Assembly (NCBI GenBank): GCA_951217055.1
Contig: OX578284.1
Span: 24,516,187-24,580,186 of the forward strand
From: Gerris lacustris
Lineage: Eukaryota; Arthropoda; Insecta; Hemiptera; Gerridae
Direction: 5' to 3'
DNA: 64,000 nucleotides
Shown: piece by piece, positions 1-10,939 of the stretch
Layout of the letters: the number at the start of each line of letters is the position of its first letter
Position numbering within the stretch: position 1 is the first letter of the stretch
The notes under the pieces: generated by a model
Databases searched by the model: none
The model's input: the letters and a program-made list of their open reading frames with translations, nothing else
What the model was told of the DNA's origin: nothing
Made by a program: the position numbers and the translations under genes

Positions 1-222
1 TTTTATAGAGATGAAAATTATCTTTGTTTTTCAATTTTCAATTTATATTTGTAAATGAATTTAAGTGAAATAATGATACTAACCAAGTGTTAACATTTTG
101 CCCAGAATTTAATTTTAAAGTAATAATAAACGTGCATTTATATATTAATGCTTTATAAATTTTTACACACATTAAATAAAATAATATATATTTTAAAGAC
201 CAAAATAAATATTGATACTAAC

Positions 223-234
223 CAAAGTGTTCAT
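223..234 (-). CDS. Cuticle protein gene, exon 1 only (gene continues beyond left edge)
   Basis: Minus-strand first coding exon, ATG plus three codons (M-N-T-L), followed directly by a GT donor (GTTAGTATCA reading down from 222). The exon, its 5' UTR, promoter and the first ~130 bases of the intron are almost identical to the complete cuticle gene that starts at 14690 on the plus strand. Exon 2 of that gene lies about 800 bases into the transcript, so the remaining exons of this copy should lie left of the window. The product is inferred to be a secreted, Ala/His-rich cuticle protein of the same family. Position and exon size match the family pattern of a signal peptide split after four codons. 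Whether the rest of the gene is intact cannot be seen. Confidence 0.8.
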
Positions 235-277
235 GTTGATTAATGACCTCCAACTACCTACAAGTGTATCAAGCAGT

Positions 278-387
278 GGACTGTGCTGAGTTCAGGAATG
301 GCTCGTAGTTTTATACTTGATCTAAACTTCCTTGAATGACACGTATGAATCATAAAAAAAACCGACTGTTCGTTTTTCGGGGGGCGT
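278..387 (-). promoter_or_regulatory. Core promoter of the left-edge cuticle gene
   Basis: Reading on the minus strand: a GC-box-like ACGCCCCCC (387-379), TATAAAA (315-309) and an initiator AGCACAGTCC (287-278). The spacing from the start of TATA to the likely start site at 284 is 31 bases, ideal for a TATA-dependent polymerase II promoter. The same three elements in the same order precede all four cuticle genes here. The start site is inferred from the conserved motif. Confidence 0.75.
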
Positions 388-720
388 GTACACACTTGTT
401 ATAAGCTGTATAATTTGTCCCAATTAATACGAGCGTAGTAAAGAAGTTTTAAAAGCAACTTGTTATTAGTATAGTAATTTAACTCATAAAAATGCTTAAC
501 GTGAGTTGGTGGATGCCAAAATTCAAAAATGTTAGAGATCAAGTCTGTAATTTTGTACTTTTCCCTTTTTTAATGTTATACATTTACATTTGTTATATTT
601 TATACATTTATACATGGTTATTGTGTTTATTATTTAAAAGTATAATGCATTCGAACTCGTATTTATTATATACATATAGTTTACTGGGTCAGTATGTATG
701 TTAAACATTGTTCTCATATT
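388..720. other. AT-rich intergenic DNA, no gene seen
   Basis: Upstream of the divergent cuticle promoter. A 70-codon open frame at 492-704 is rich in Leu, Tyr and Ile, as expected of AT-rich DNA, and has no recognisable domain, so I do not call it a gene. Confidence 0.5.
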
Positions 721-969
721 TATAATCTCGGTCCCAGATCCCAGGAAACATACTTAGTTATCAAGTCATAGTTTCCGAGATATTGATTATAATTAATCTG
801 ATTTTGTTGAAAATTGTAATAAAAAAGTAAACAAACACCTGTTGAACTCATTTTGAATAATTAATATAAATTAACTAAGCATCATGTAGGTTTATCATTG
901 AAGCGAGCTTAATGCAATAAATATTTAATAATATATTCATGTTTTCTGGGATCTGGGACCAAGATTATA
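721..969. mobile_element. Short TIR element (MITE)
   Basis: Terminal inverted repeats of about 30 bp: TATAATCTCGGTCCCAGATC at the left and its near-perfect reverse complement ending at 969. The interior is AT-rich with no ORF. Superfamily is not assigned. Confidence 0.7.
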
Positions 970-1407
970 TAAGAAAGTTAGTCTGAGTTATCTCGGACCG
1001 ATTTTTTTATCTAACTAAAATATGAAAATGTGAGTCAATTTTTAAACTTTTGAGTGTCCGCCATTTTGGAACGGGAGTACATAGATAGCTCGGGTTTGCG
1101 GCAAATATTTTCTTTTTTAGGACCTTTCCAAAAATGTATAACTTTATGGGTGTCCCTATTTAAAATTTCTAAGTTGATTCCAATATGGCGGAAAAAATAT
1201 TACCCATAAAAAAAGTTTTTTTTTTTATAAATGATCAAGATACCCGCAAATCGGAACTTAATATCTCAATTATAACCGGAGATATTAAGCCGTTTCCGAA
1301 CTTTTGGGTCACCCTGTACATTATTATTAAAAAAAGTAGGTAAATAAAATGTATATATATTCTAAGTATACATAGTAATAGTTAATTATATAGTAAGACA
1401 TATTTCT
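970..1407. other. Repeat-derived intergenic DNA
   Basis: Ends near 1320 with GGGTCACCCTGTACATTA, which resembles the TACAGGGTG-type ends of fold-back elements elsewhere in the window (17489 and 49710). No matching left end was found, so this may be a solo or decayed copy. No coding signal. Confidence 0.35.
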
Positions 1408-1620
1408 TTTTTTACTTCCATGAAAATGGAAGTATGGTGATACCCTCCAAAACGTGATTCCGAGATCTCTGTGAAGGAGGGGTCTTACGGACCCGGGGGT
1501 ATCATTGAAATCCGTTTCATATACATGTATGTCTGTGCGTACGTATGTATGTACGTACGTACGTACGTACGTACGTTCGTTCGTTCGGAACTTAAAACCT
1601 TTATAATTTAGTATAAGTTT
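1408..1620. repeat. Hairpin-ended dispersed repeat with CGTA microsatellite
   Basis: Begins with a hairpin (ACTTCCATGAAAATGGAAGT). It continues with text resembling the GAAATCCGTTTCA segment of the main dispersed family, then runs into a TACG/CGTA microsatellite (about 1538-1576). The layout (terminal hairpin, about 100 bp, tetranucleotide run) matches several other repeat families in the window. Confidence 0.55.
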
Positions 1621-2270
1621 GTGATGGACGAGAGATTATTACACTCCCCCTAAACCACTATCCTAACATAGATATAACAGATTCGAATTCAAGAGGCTTT
1701 GTGTTGACTTAAAGCAAACAAATTTCCAAGCACTGGCCTGCCACCATCTCTTAAAACTTACATTTTTACATCCCCATCCACCCTTTACTCTCTTAGTCTG
1801 TCAAAAATATATTAAAGCAGTGTTAAATAATTAGTCAACTGATGATTTATGACCCTGCTTCGAGTTTAACTGAAGTCGAAACGGATATTGCATAATTTTA
1901 TGTACTCTTGTGATTAGACTAATGATTATCCTTAGATGTGTGTAAAACTATATGATTATATCAAAATCTCCCTCAAAACTAATAATGAATCTGTCAATTA
2001 GTGTAGCACATAGCTTCCTCTGACTTATCATTGGACGGATGCTCTCATAAGATAATATATATATTATTGATATGATATATACTAAAAACTTAGGACGTAG
2101 AGTCTTAGATCGATCTTCGACATGAAGTAGACTCACCTCACACTAAATCTGTTTATTACTGTAACTATTTTTCTTCCTCAATAGGCACTGATGTTGGCCT
2201 TTTAAAAGCTGAAAGCTGCTTTGATATTAAAGTCATTTCAGTTAACGTGGAAAACAGTTTGTGTTGTTCC
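1621..2270. other. Intergenic DNA, no gene seen
   Basis: Mixed AT-rich sequence. A 62-codon minus-strand frame at 1948-2136 has no recognisable features. Nothing further can be supported. Confidence 0.4.
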
Positions 2271-2274
2271 TTAA

Positions 2275-2626
2275 GGCTCTACCGCACTTATATGTTAAAA
2301 AAAACATTGAAATGAAAATGTTATTGGTTCTACGCAAGATATAAAAAAATCTACGTACAGGCTTCATTCCTAATTTTAATTCTGCACAATTTGAGCCCTA
2401 TTTCAACTCCATACTACAACTATTTCAATAAAACAAGTTTTATCGTTGTATTGAAATGGCGCGGCGCCTCTATACCTACTATTTATCATAGGAAGTTGAA
2501 ATAAGGCTCAAATTGCGCAAAATTAGAATTGGGAATGAAACCTGTACTTAGATTTTTGATATCTTGCTTAGAACCATTAAAATTTTCATTTTACTGTTTT
2601 TTTAACCTTTTAAGGGCGGTAAAGCC
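2275..2626. mobile_element. Palindromic element flanked by TTAA (piggyBac-like MITE)
   Basis: The two halves are long imperfect inverted repeats (GGCTCTACCGC at the left, GGGCGGTAAAGCC at the right), each flanked outside by TTAA (2271-2274 and 2627-2630). TTAA duplication is the hallmark of piggyBac-type transposition. No transposase is present, so it would be non-autonomous. The superfamily is inferred from the target site only. Confidence 0.6.
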
Positions 2627-2664
2627 TTAAGATGACTTCCATACAAGCTCCGATGTCTATAAAT

Positions 2665-3088
2665 AAAGCAGCCCCTACACGATCAAGCCGCTTGATCAAA
2701 ACATCGCGTCAAGCTGATTGACACGACCTTCAAATCGCCTTGGGGCGCATCAAGCATCCCATCAATATTTTCATCAACACTCATTTGTAGCGGAGTTTTC
2801 GACTAGTGAACTGCTCCTCCTGGACTGTAATAAATCAGTATTGTGTAGATACCATGCTTTCGAATCAGGATTTTGGGTGTCGAGCAGGTGATTGACGGAA
2901 TGCTTGATCAAAATTGCTCTAGACTATCAAGCGCTCCGTCAAGCCGCTTGACTCATTTAAACTTTCTATCAATCTCCGTCAAGGCTTGACTCAAGCATCA
3001 AACGGGTTCCTAGACTATCAATCATGCTTGACACCATTGCTAGACGCGATGTTTTGATCAAGCGTGTTGATCGTGTAGGGGCTGCTTT
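2665..3088. mobile_element. TIR element rich in TCAAGC / GCTTGA subrepeats
   Basis: The ends are inverted repeats of about 45 bp beginning AAAGCAGCCCCTACACGATC. The interior repeats short TCAAGC and GCTTGA/CTTGAC words many times on both strands, so the whole 424 bp is strongly self-complementary. No ORF. Superfamily unknown. Confidence 0.7.
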
Positions 3089-3298
3089 AGTTAATTTGAA
3101 TTCTATATTTTTTGCTTTGAGATAATAGAGGCTAAAGATACGAAAGAAAGGGAAAACTGCTTAAGATTGTACTCTGATGTGAAGGACCAATTATTTCTTT
3201 AGCTGGGCAGGAAATGTAAATTTCTAATTTTAATCAATGTTAAAAAATATCATAATTGCTCTTAATTGATAAATATTTCTATATAAAATTATTAAAAA

Positions 3299-3835
3299 AT
3301 AGACTCACTAGGCACATAGCTTCCTCGCTTCCTATCCACGTACTTTATTGATTTTATGCTTTTACAAGCTATTATTTTCTAATTTGTTTAATTGTTTCCC
3401 CCGTTTTTTTAATTTATCAAAATTATTTTGATTCATAACACGAAATAAAGTTTCAATTTAGCAAACGTTAAAGAGCGTAGACGGTTCCAATTAACACATA
3501 GCTAATCCAATTTGGCACATAGCTTTCTATCTGTAGCTATCTGCGGGTTGAGCGGGTGAAGCTATAGATGTAAATGAATGTATGTTTGCGCATGTGGAAG
3601 AGAAACAAATGAGCGTAGATTGTTGAAATTTATTGGGACCAACAATAAGATAGTTATGAACTACTACACAAATTTCATTAAAATCTGACGCGTAGTTTTT
3701 AAGATATGTTCGTTGACAGACCGACAGACAGATACGGAACCAAAAATATCCCCTGATATCTGAAACGGATTTCTGTCTTGGAATTTTTGAAATCGGAGAC
3801 CTAAAACTTTTTCCCCTCGGTAAGCTCGGAAGCAA
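3299..3835 (+). repeat. Dispersed hairpin-tailed repeat, subfamily A
   Basis: Head TAGACTCACTAGGCACATAG, followed by GCTTCCTCGC. The middle shares blocks with the copies at 6195, 44928 and 57674 (GAAACGGATTTCTGTCTTGG). The tail is CTCGGTAAGCTCGGAAGCAA. The 102-codon minus-strand frame inside it is an accident of this repeat. Confidence 0.75.
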
Positions 3836-4675
3836 AATATGGGCGTAAGAAAGATTTTATCTTAGTTCAAAGATTTTCTGTTTGGACTTATTATATTTTT
3901 AAGGATTATTGAAAGTGTAAAGTTTACACTTTGATAATTTAAGTATTTAAATTTTAAAATAACATTATCTTAGAAAGTATGGTAAATATTTAATTATTAA
4001 CCTGATACAATATTTATGTTATCTCAAAAAAGACGAAGTAAAAATGGATTTTTCAGGATTATACAAATTCTTTTTTTTTTAACTTTTGAGAAACACGATT
4101 AAGAGGTGGAATTTAGGAATGCTCTATTCAAATTCTGTTAAGTTGTAACCTCTTCCTCCCTTTATCCCGTTATTGAGAGAAAAAGAGTCAAGAAATGAGC
4201 TCTAAAATAACGACTAAAAGGAAAAAGAAAAGAAAGAAGATACATAAAATGTAACTTTCTCTTACAAAACTTCGACACTTAACAGCTTTTCTTTCGAGGA
4301 GTTAAAGCTATTTGGTTTTATCGAATACACGCCGTGTAAAATTAATCGATGTAAGAAAAAGCTGAAAAGTTTTTGCAAGTTTAACATTTTGTACTTAGCG
4401 TTGTAATATTTTGTGAGGTAAAAGTTATTGATACTACTTAATTGTTTGTTGTTGTTTTTTCTTTTAACTGTATCAGGCCGCTGTATACATTTAGCTTATA
4501 GCTTAAAACTCATTAAGAAAGATATTTTTTAGTCATGGAACAAATCCCAAAGTGTGAGTTCTATAGTAATTATTTTAAATTATTTTTGAAAATGAAAAGT
4601 TTTATTTTAAAAAGGATTAAGCCTAAAAGGTTTGAAAATGTTCCAATGTAGGAATTAAATATAGCCATTTGTGAA
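3836..4675. other. AT-rich intergenic DNA, no gene seen
   Basis: No coding signal, RNA gene or bounded repeat could be supported. Confidence 0.4.
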
Positions 4676-4683
4676 ATGAGGAA

Positions 4684-6163
4684 CAGTGGCGGATCTAGAT
4701 CTTGCGGGGCCCTGGGCGAGTCAAAATGGCGGGGCCCCCTAGGATAGAGCGGGGATTGCTGATAAAAAAACAATAAAGTAACTTAATAATAAACCACTTA
4801 TAACTTGATCCTATTTTACGGCTAATTCCCTTCAATTAGGGCCAGTCAAACATTTTTGCTCTCAAAATAATTCAAAACTTTTAAAATAATTACAATTCTG
4901 CTCATGATTTGAATCTAACATATTATTTTTGAACATAAACCCCCTCAAATTATATAGTTTTCAACTAATAATCATTTTCTTCGCAAATGTAATCGAAAAG
5001 AAACATAATTATTGTAATAATTAAGCTCTGTTATACTTAAATATTTTATTCTTCTTCATGATATTTTGGGTTTTATGGTTAAATTATCAGTGTAAATAAA
5101 AAGTTAAGCTGTGTTATTTGTGATCAGTCCTATAATTTGAACAACTCGAGCACTTTAAATTTACTCCCAGAATTTATATTCTCAGCTTATAACTTTCCAT
5201 TTATTGCCGAGTTTTTAGTTTAATTTTCAAAGACACATTTTAAGGGGGGTCCGGGGGTCCTCCCCCGGAAATTTTTTTAAATATGACCTCTCAAAACAGC
5301 GTTTTTATGCATCTCTGAGGTGAAGTTTCTCTTTGACATCAATTGGTAAAACTGCACTAATTGGCCCAATTATTTTACTGTCCGATATACCTACTTAGTT
5401 ATTTTTACTATTCCTTTTTACAGGATTTGTCTTTTTTACATATCTCTGTACATTGTCAAACGATTAAGGTTATGTAGTATCTCGATAAATTCGATAAATT
5501 TGTTTTTAAAAAAAATACACGAAATGCCACGTTTTATAGGGTAATGATAGAAGGTTATTGTTAGGTCAGGTCAAAAGTACTAACCTTACCATAACCTTCC
5601 ATACTTTTCCCTAAAATTAAAAAAAATTGAATATATCGAGATGCTACAACCGAAATCGTTTTTGTAATGTAAAAAGGAACAGTTTGAAAAAACCCGAATT
5701 AAATTGGACGTCTAGATATAGGTGGGGCACATAATGAAGATTTACCCCACAGAATAAATAACAAAATCGTCATCATTTTGAAAAGGGGGAGGGTGAGAAA
5801 ACACTAGGACGTTAACTCACTTAATTTTATAAGGAGCGGGGCCCCGCTGGCTATCTTAAACATAAAAAAAACTATATTTTATAACTTATTTATTTGACTT
5901 TTTTATAGTGAGGGGCCCCGCGAAAAGGTAGTTAGGTATTAGGCTCTACCATGTAAACTAAATTCGACTGAATTTTATAATTCTAATATTTCATGTTTTG
6001 TACATGGCACGGGGCCCCGCGGACAATCTTCACTATGAACTATAAATGTTCCTGTAAAGTATAAGTATTTTATTTTAATTTTCTATGGCGCGGGGCCCTC
6101 CAAGGCGCGGGGCCCTGGGCGGTCGCCCCCCTCGCCCCCCCCCCCCCCCTGGATCCGCCCCTG
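4684..6163. mobile_element. Non-autonomous hAT element with perfect 8-bp target duplication
   Basis: Bounded by the 8-bp direct repeat ATGAGGAA (4676-4683 and 6164-6171). Short inverted ends are CAGTGGCGGATC at the left and GGATCCGCCCCTG at the right. An 8-bp duplication with CAG...CTG ends is diagnostic for the hAT superfamily. The interior carries several palindromic GCGGGGCCCCGC-type blocks near the ends (about 4708-4740, 5838, 5912, 6010, 6090-6120), plausibly subterminal transposase binding sites. No transposase ORF of useful length is visible. A long C run (about 6133-6149) lies next to the right end. Confidence 0.85.
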
Positions 6164-6194
6164 ATGAGGAAGTTAACTTGATTTCATTTTTAAA

Positions 6195-6780
6195 ATAGAC
6201 TGCCAATTGGTGTGGTACATATAGCTTCCTCGCATCCTATCATGTACTTTATTGATGTTATGCTTTTACAAGCCATTATTGTCTAATTTGTTTGTTTCCC
6301 TCGTTTTTTTAATCTGTCAAAATTGTTTTGATTTTTTACATGAATTAAAGTATCAATTTGGAAAAAATTAAAGAGACGGTTCAAATTAATCTGGGACAAT
6401 CTGCAGGTTACTTTCAATAAACTATAAAAGTTTCATACAAATCAGATAAGTACTTGAAGCTATAGGTGTAAATGAATGAATGTTTGTGTTGATGAAGAAG
6501 AGCAACAAATAAGCGCAGAAGGTTGAAACTTATATGGGGGTAATAATTGGCTAATCATGAGCTACCATCTAAATTTCATTAAAATCGGACGTGTAGTTTT
6601 TGAGATATGTTGGTTCGTGGTTCGCAAAAATAGAGCGACTGACAGATACGGAACCAAAAATGTTCCCTGATGTCTGAAACGGATTTCTGTATTGGAATTT
6701 TTGAAATCGGAGACCTTAAAAATGTTCGTTCTTCAGAACGACCACGTAGCTTCCGTTACCTTCGGTAAGCTCGGAAGCAA
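6195..6780 (+). repeat. Dispersed hairpin-tailed repeat, subfamily A (near full length)
   Basis: Head TAGACTGCCAATTGGTGTGG then ATAGCTTCCTCGC. The body has the CCCTGATGTCTGAAACGG block. The tail is the hairpin GCTTCCGTTACCTTCGGTAA followed by GCTCGGAAGCAA. It lies just right of the hAT element's target duplication. No coding function. Confidence 0.8.
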
Positions 6781-7260
6781 ATTAATTTAACCCCTATTTA
6801 ACACTTGATAGAAAATTCATATTTTTTCCTTTCTCATATATACGTAGTATGTACATATAGAATGTATTGTTGCGCCTCAAAAATTGGATTGTGATTGGTT
6901 TATACGTTTTAAGGTAATCTGTTAGTTTCGCATTTGTGTTTTTTTTGGCTGGCTGGCTGTCGTCAAAATCCCACACCCATCCTAATACACTCACTGATTA
7001 ACAATGTTGCTTGTAAAAACTCAATAATCGTAACTATTACGAACATTTTCAAAGGATGTTATTATAAGTAATCAACTTGCTGACGTCTCACAACCATAAT
7101 GCATAAATAGGATATATCATCAAGACTTTTTTTATAGACTAGTATTTATTATTAATGACCCAAAAGTAATTATAAAAAAATGTAGCATGAAAAAATAGTG
7201 TCAAAAGTTTACTTTCCGTCATGCTGACTGAGAGACAATTTTAAAATTAAATGTTAAACT
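6781..7260. other. AT-rich intergenic DNA, no gene seen
   Basis: Only short chance frames. Nothing to report. Confidence 0.4.
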
Positions 7261-7261
7261 A

Positions 7262-7500
7262 TAGGCATCGCGTAGCTCTTTCATTATAGCAAGCGTAATA
7301 AAATAAATATTGAATATTAAGAAAATAGATAATCATGATGAGTCTATATATAGTTAAAGAAGATAATGGAAGTAAAGAGTCGTGTAGTGAAGGATACAAG
7401 AAATATTCCTTAACCCTCACGCCGCCCATCTCCATTTAAACTTATAAAAAAAACTTCTGCTTGTACCAGGTAGAAGCCAGGTTGAGCCTCGGGTGGAAGT
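7262..7500 (+). repeat. Fragment related to the long subfamily-B repeat at 11885
   Basis: Shares GGCATCGCGT, AATCATGATGAGT, GAGTCGTG and the AAAACTTCTGCTTGTA block with 11885-12130 and with the reverse copy at 51885-52430. Truncated relative to those. The 73-codon frame at 7461-7682 overlaps this repeat and is not called. Confidence 0.55.
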
Positions 7501-7682
7501 TATTTAGGCGATTCATAACAAGTTCAATTTCGCTATCTCTTATAATGACAAACAGATCATCGATGTACTATTATATTAGGCTTTTCAGTGTTGAGTATAT
7601 TATTAAACACTTGATTCAACACAATGCCCCATGGGGATACCATGTTTTTGGTCGTAAAAATTGTTTGTTGTTTAAATTGTAA

Positions 7683-8320
7683 AAGTTGTTTAAAGCTCTT
7701 TAAACTCCACTGCCAACAAGCTAAAAGTTAATAAAAAATTAATTTAATATTGAAACGTGTAAAAAATGTTGATGCCGCACTACATACGAAAGTGTTGTAT
7801 AAAAAACGAGTGTACCTAATTTTATAGATGAATATTTATATTATTGTACTGTATTAGTCCAGGAATGTTTGGACATAAAATTGCATCAAGGCATACCAAC
7901 ATACTAAAAGTTCTTCTTTTATGAGGGGGGTCACTTAATAGTTTATCATAATTAGATTATGTAAATGAACTGAAAAGTTAATGGTTTAGTAAAAATACTG
8001 TTTTATGTTTACATAAAAATTATTTTATAAATTTCTTACCAAACACATAGAAGCTATAGAAGATATAGGGAGGAGCCACAAATGGGGACTTAAGGTGGCC
8101 ACCATACTCGTTCCGGTGTACCTGAGAGGTAAACGGGAGCGTTTGGGCTAAAGCGCGGCTAGAGCGTGGTTTACCTGTTCAGGTTTACCTCTCATATATT
8201 CCACAACGTATAGTTATCAGCCATGATTCCCAAACATAGTGTTTTTGGTGAATACCTATTTTATTTATATCACTATATTTTTTACCTAAATTCCTTATGT
8301 TTTAAATTTAATGCTGAATC
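7683..8320. other. Intergenic DNA, no gene seen
   Basis: Contains a short inverted GAGGTAAAC / GTTTACCTC pair around 8125-8200, possibly a small decayed element. No coding signal. Confidence 0.35.
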
Positions 8321-8321
8321 A

Positions 8322-8364
<43 letters not shown>
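8322..8364. repeat. (TA)n microsatellite
   Basis: About 21 uninterrupted TA dinucleotides. The Tyr-Ile run in the overlapping frame is a by-product. Confidence 0.95.
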
Positions 8365-8367
<3 letters not shown>

Positions 8368-8878
8368 TTTTGTGTATTGAGACGTCTTTTTACAAATCAT
8401 ACATTTTGGCGTCCTCATGAAATAACAACATTTTTGATAATTTGCTTTCAATTATATGCTACTGCGGGTTAATATAGACTTTTGATCGCAAAAAATTTTA
8501 ATATATATGTTTATTAGCAATATACATTTTCTTGTAACTCCGCTTATATTTCTACACCATTATGACATCTTTTTAAATTACCGCCGATGTGGCACTATAT
8601 GTATATTCTGTCCACTGATAAGTTAATATCACGTCCAACTGTATATACTTTTAGTAAACTGCACCAATAAGACGTCCAGCGGTGTTGCCAAGTCTTAATT
8701 CATTTGTATTAGGTATTTAGTCCAGCCGTCATATACTTAACCTTCGAGCGCTCGCGCCTTTTGTACACACAAGAACACTCGCGTGGCGGTATTTACACCG
8801 CCATCAGTTTTAAATAGTGTTACTCTTTTGCATTGCTATTAGGGGTAAATTTATCAAAACTTAATTAAAACATAAAAA
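8365..8878. other. Intergenic DNA, no gene seen
   Basis: Non-repetitive AT-rich sequence with no ORF, RNA gene or bounded element that I can support. Confidence 0.4.
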
Positions 8879-9428
8879 ATAGACTGCCAATTAGTGTGGC
8901 ACATAGCTTTCTCGCATTCTATCATGAACTATAACAATTATTGTTATATTGTTTATTTTGTAAAAACTATTAATAGTTTTTTAGCCATCTTTAACACTTC
9001 ATAGCGGTGTCGCTGTTGGTTTTACTAAAAAATTGTATTTGAAAAAAATGTTTGTCACATTGAATAGATGAAGTTAGATTTTTTCCCCGACCTAAAATTC
9101 CAATTTTAAATTTGAAGTTCACGTTTACGCGAGCGTTGCTCGTGAAAGCTTGGACGGATAACGTTGTCCAACGAACTCGTCCTGGGTATTGGTAAAATGA
9201 ACATATCTACCAAATTTCATCTAAATCGGTCGACATTCACTCAAGTTATCGTCACACGTTTCATAATCCGCGGACTCACAGGCCGATAGACAGACACGGA
9301 ACCAAAAATGTTCCCTGATGTCTGAAACGGATTTCCGTCTTGGAATTTTTAAAATCGGAGGCATAAAAGTTTTTCGTTGTCAAAAGTGAACACAATGCTT
9401 CCATTACCTTCGGTTAGCTCGGAAGCAA
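8879..9428 (+). repeat. Dispersed hairpin-tailed repeat, subfamily B, copy 1 of a tail-to-head pair
   Basis: Head TAGACTGCCAATTAGTGTGG, a distinct middle (CATAGCGGTGTCGCTG; CCTAAAATTCCAATTTTAAA), the shared GAAACGGATTTCCGTCTTGG block, and the tail CCTTCGGTTAGCTCGGAAGC. The next copy begins immediately at its end. Confidence 0.85.
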
Positions 9429-9995
9429 TAGACTGCCAATTAAGTGTGGCACATAGCTTCCTCGGATCCTATCATGTACTTTATTGTTATATTAACATTA
9501 AAATTTAACATTAAAATCCGATTTTAATATTAAATGTTAATGTTTAATGTTAATTTTAATAAAATTATTGTTATATTACTTTATTGTTGTATTGTTTATT
9601 GTGTAAAAACTATTAATACTTTTAGCGATCTTTATCACTTCATAGCGGTTTCGCTGTTGGTTTTACTAAAATATGTTTTTGAAAAAAATGTTTGTCTCAT
9701 TGAATAGATAAAGTTAAATTTTTTTCCCGACCTAAACTTCCAATTTTAAATTTGAAGTTCACTTTTACGCGAGCGTTGCTCGTGAACGCTTGAACGGATA
9801 ACATTGTCCACCGAACTCGTCCTGGGCATTGGTAAAATGAACATGTCTACCAAATTTCATCAAAATCGGTCGACATTTACATTCAGTTATCGTCACACGT
9901 TTCATAATCGGCGGACTCACAGACCGACAGACAGACAAATAGACACGAGACCAAAATTGTTCCCTGATGTCTGAAACGGATTTCTGTCTTGGAAT
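9429..9995 (+). repeat. Dispersed repeat, subfamily B, copy 2, abutting copy 1
   Basis: Begins TAGACTGCCAATTAAGTGTG with no spacer after the GGAAGCAA tail of copy 1. Carries an extra AT-rich palindromic insertion (about 9489-9560, TTAATGTTTAATGTTAA-like) absent from copy 1, and loses its tail after the TCTTGGAATTTTTAA block. Confidence 0.8.
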
Positions 9996-10530
9996 TTTTA
10001 AGTTAATTATCGCGAGGGTGCAATTGATTTTTACTCTCAAGGTACGTACAAGATTTTACCTCCGTCTTGAGAAGAGAGAAAAAAATATGGAAAGATTTTA
10101 ATTTTAAATTACGTTATTCAACAAAAAATATTGTTAGATATAATATTAACAATTCTCTAAATAAGTTTAATCACGTTAAAATTAAATTGTAGATAATAAT
10201 TATTTGAATTTCAATGCTAAAATTAAATTGGAGAATCTGCTGGAAGCTGAGTCGTGTATATTGAATGGTGCTGACAACTGATGTATTTAACTATGGATTT
10301 GTTAATCTACATTTAGAAATTATGTTTCCACTTTTAACTTGTTTGTTTCTTTTACTGATGAATCACTATGGCAACCGTTGTGGAGGTTACATGACATGTG
10401 TGAAGATGACATTATACAATTCGACATTAAACATAAGATAGTAAATGAAATGTGTATTAGCACCAACCTTATTTACTTGTGCTTTATTTAGGGCAACACT
10501 GGAGGGAATCATGAACTTTCATGATTATTC
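9996..10530. other. AT-rich intergenic DNA, no gene seen
   Basis: No coding or repeat boundary can be supported. Confidence 0.4.
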
Positions 10531-10675
10531 CCTTACTTATTTTTCATTACTCCACTCCCTGTTTAACCCGACCGGGTGCAATGAGTAACTTCCCTCCCTA
10601 TAAACTAAGGAGGAAAGATCAATTTTTCTCCCCGCTGGAGGTAAAAAATATTTTATATGAATGATAAAATTGTGG

Positions 10676-10800
10676 ACAGACTGACGGACAAACTCGAACC
10701 AGAAATGTTTCCTGGTGAGTGCAACGGATTTCTGTATTGGAATTTTTGAAATCGAAATCGGTGACATAAAAATGTTCGTTCTTCAGAACGATCACATTGC
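10676..10800 (+). repeat. Truncated subfamily-A repeat
   Basis: Matches only the tail half (GACAGACTGACGGACAAACT, CAACGGATTTCTGTATTGG, GTTCGTTCTTCAGAACGATC). The head is replaced by unrelated sequence. Confidence 0.6.
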
Positions 10801-10939
10801 TTCAATTAAAAAATAAATCAATAACACTGCCCAAATATATACGTGAATAAATCATGTTCCCGTTTTCTTCCATTAAAACTCGGTGTAAGGGGCGGCTTTT
10901 TTTATACTAATTTGTGAAATTCACATTATTACTTTTATC

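Noticed and set aside
8879..9428. Terminal inverted repeats on the main dispersed family
   Set aside because: Head (TAGACTGCCAATTAG) and tail (CCTTCGGTAAGCTCGGAAGC) are not complementary; only the tail is self-complementary.
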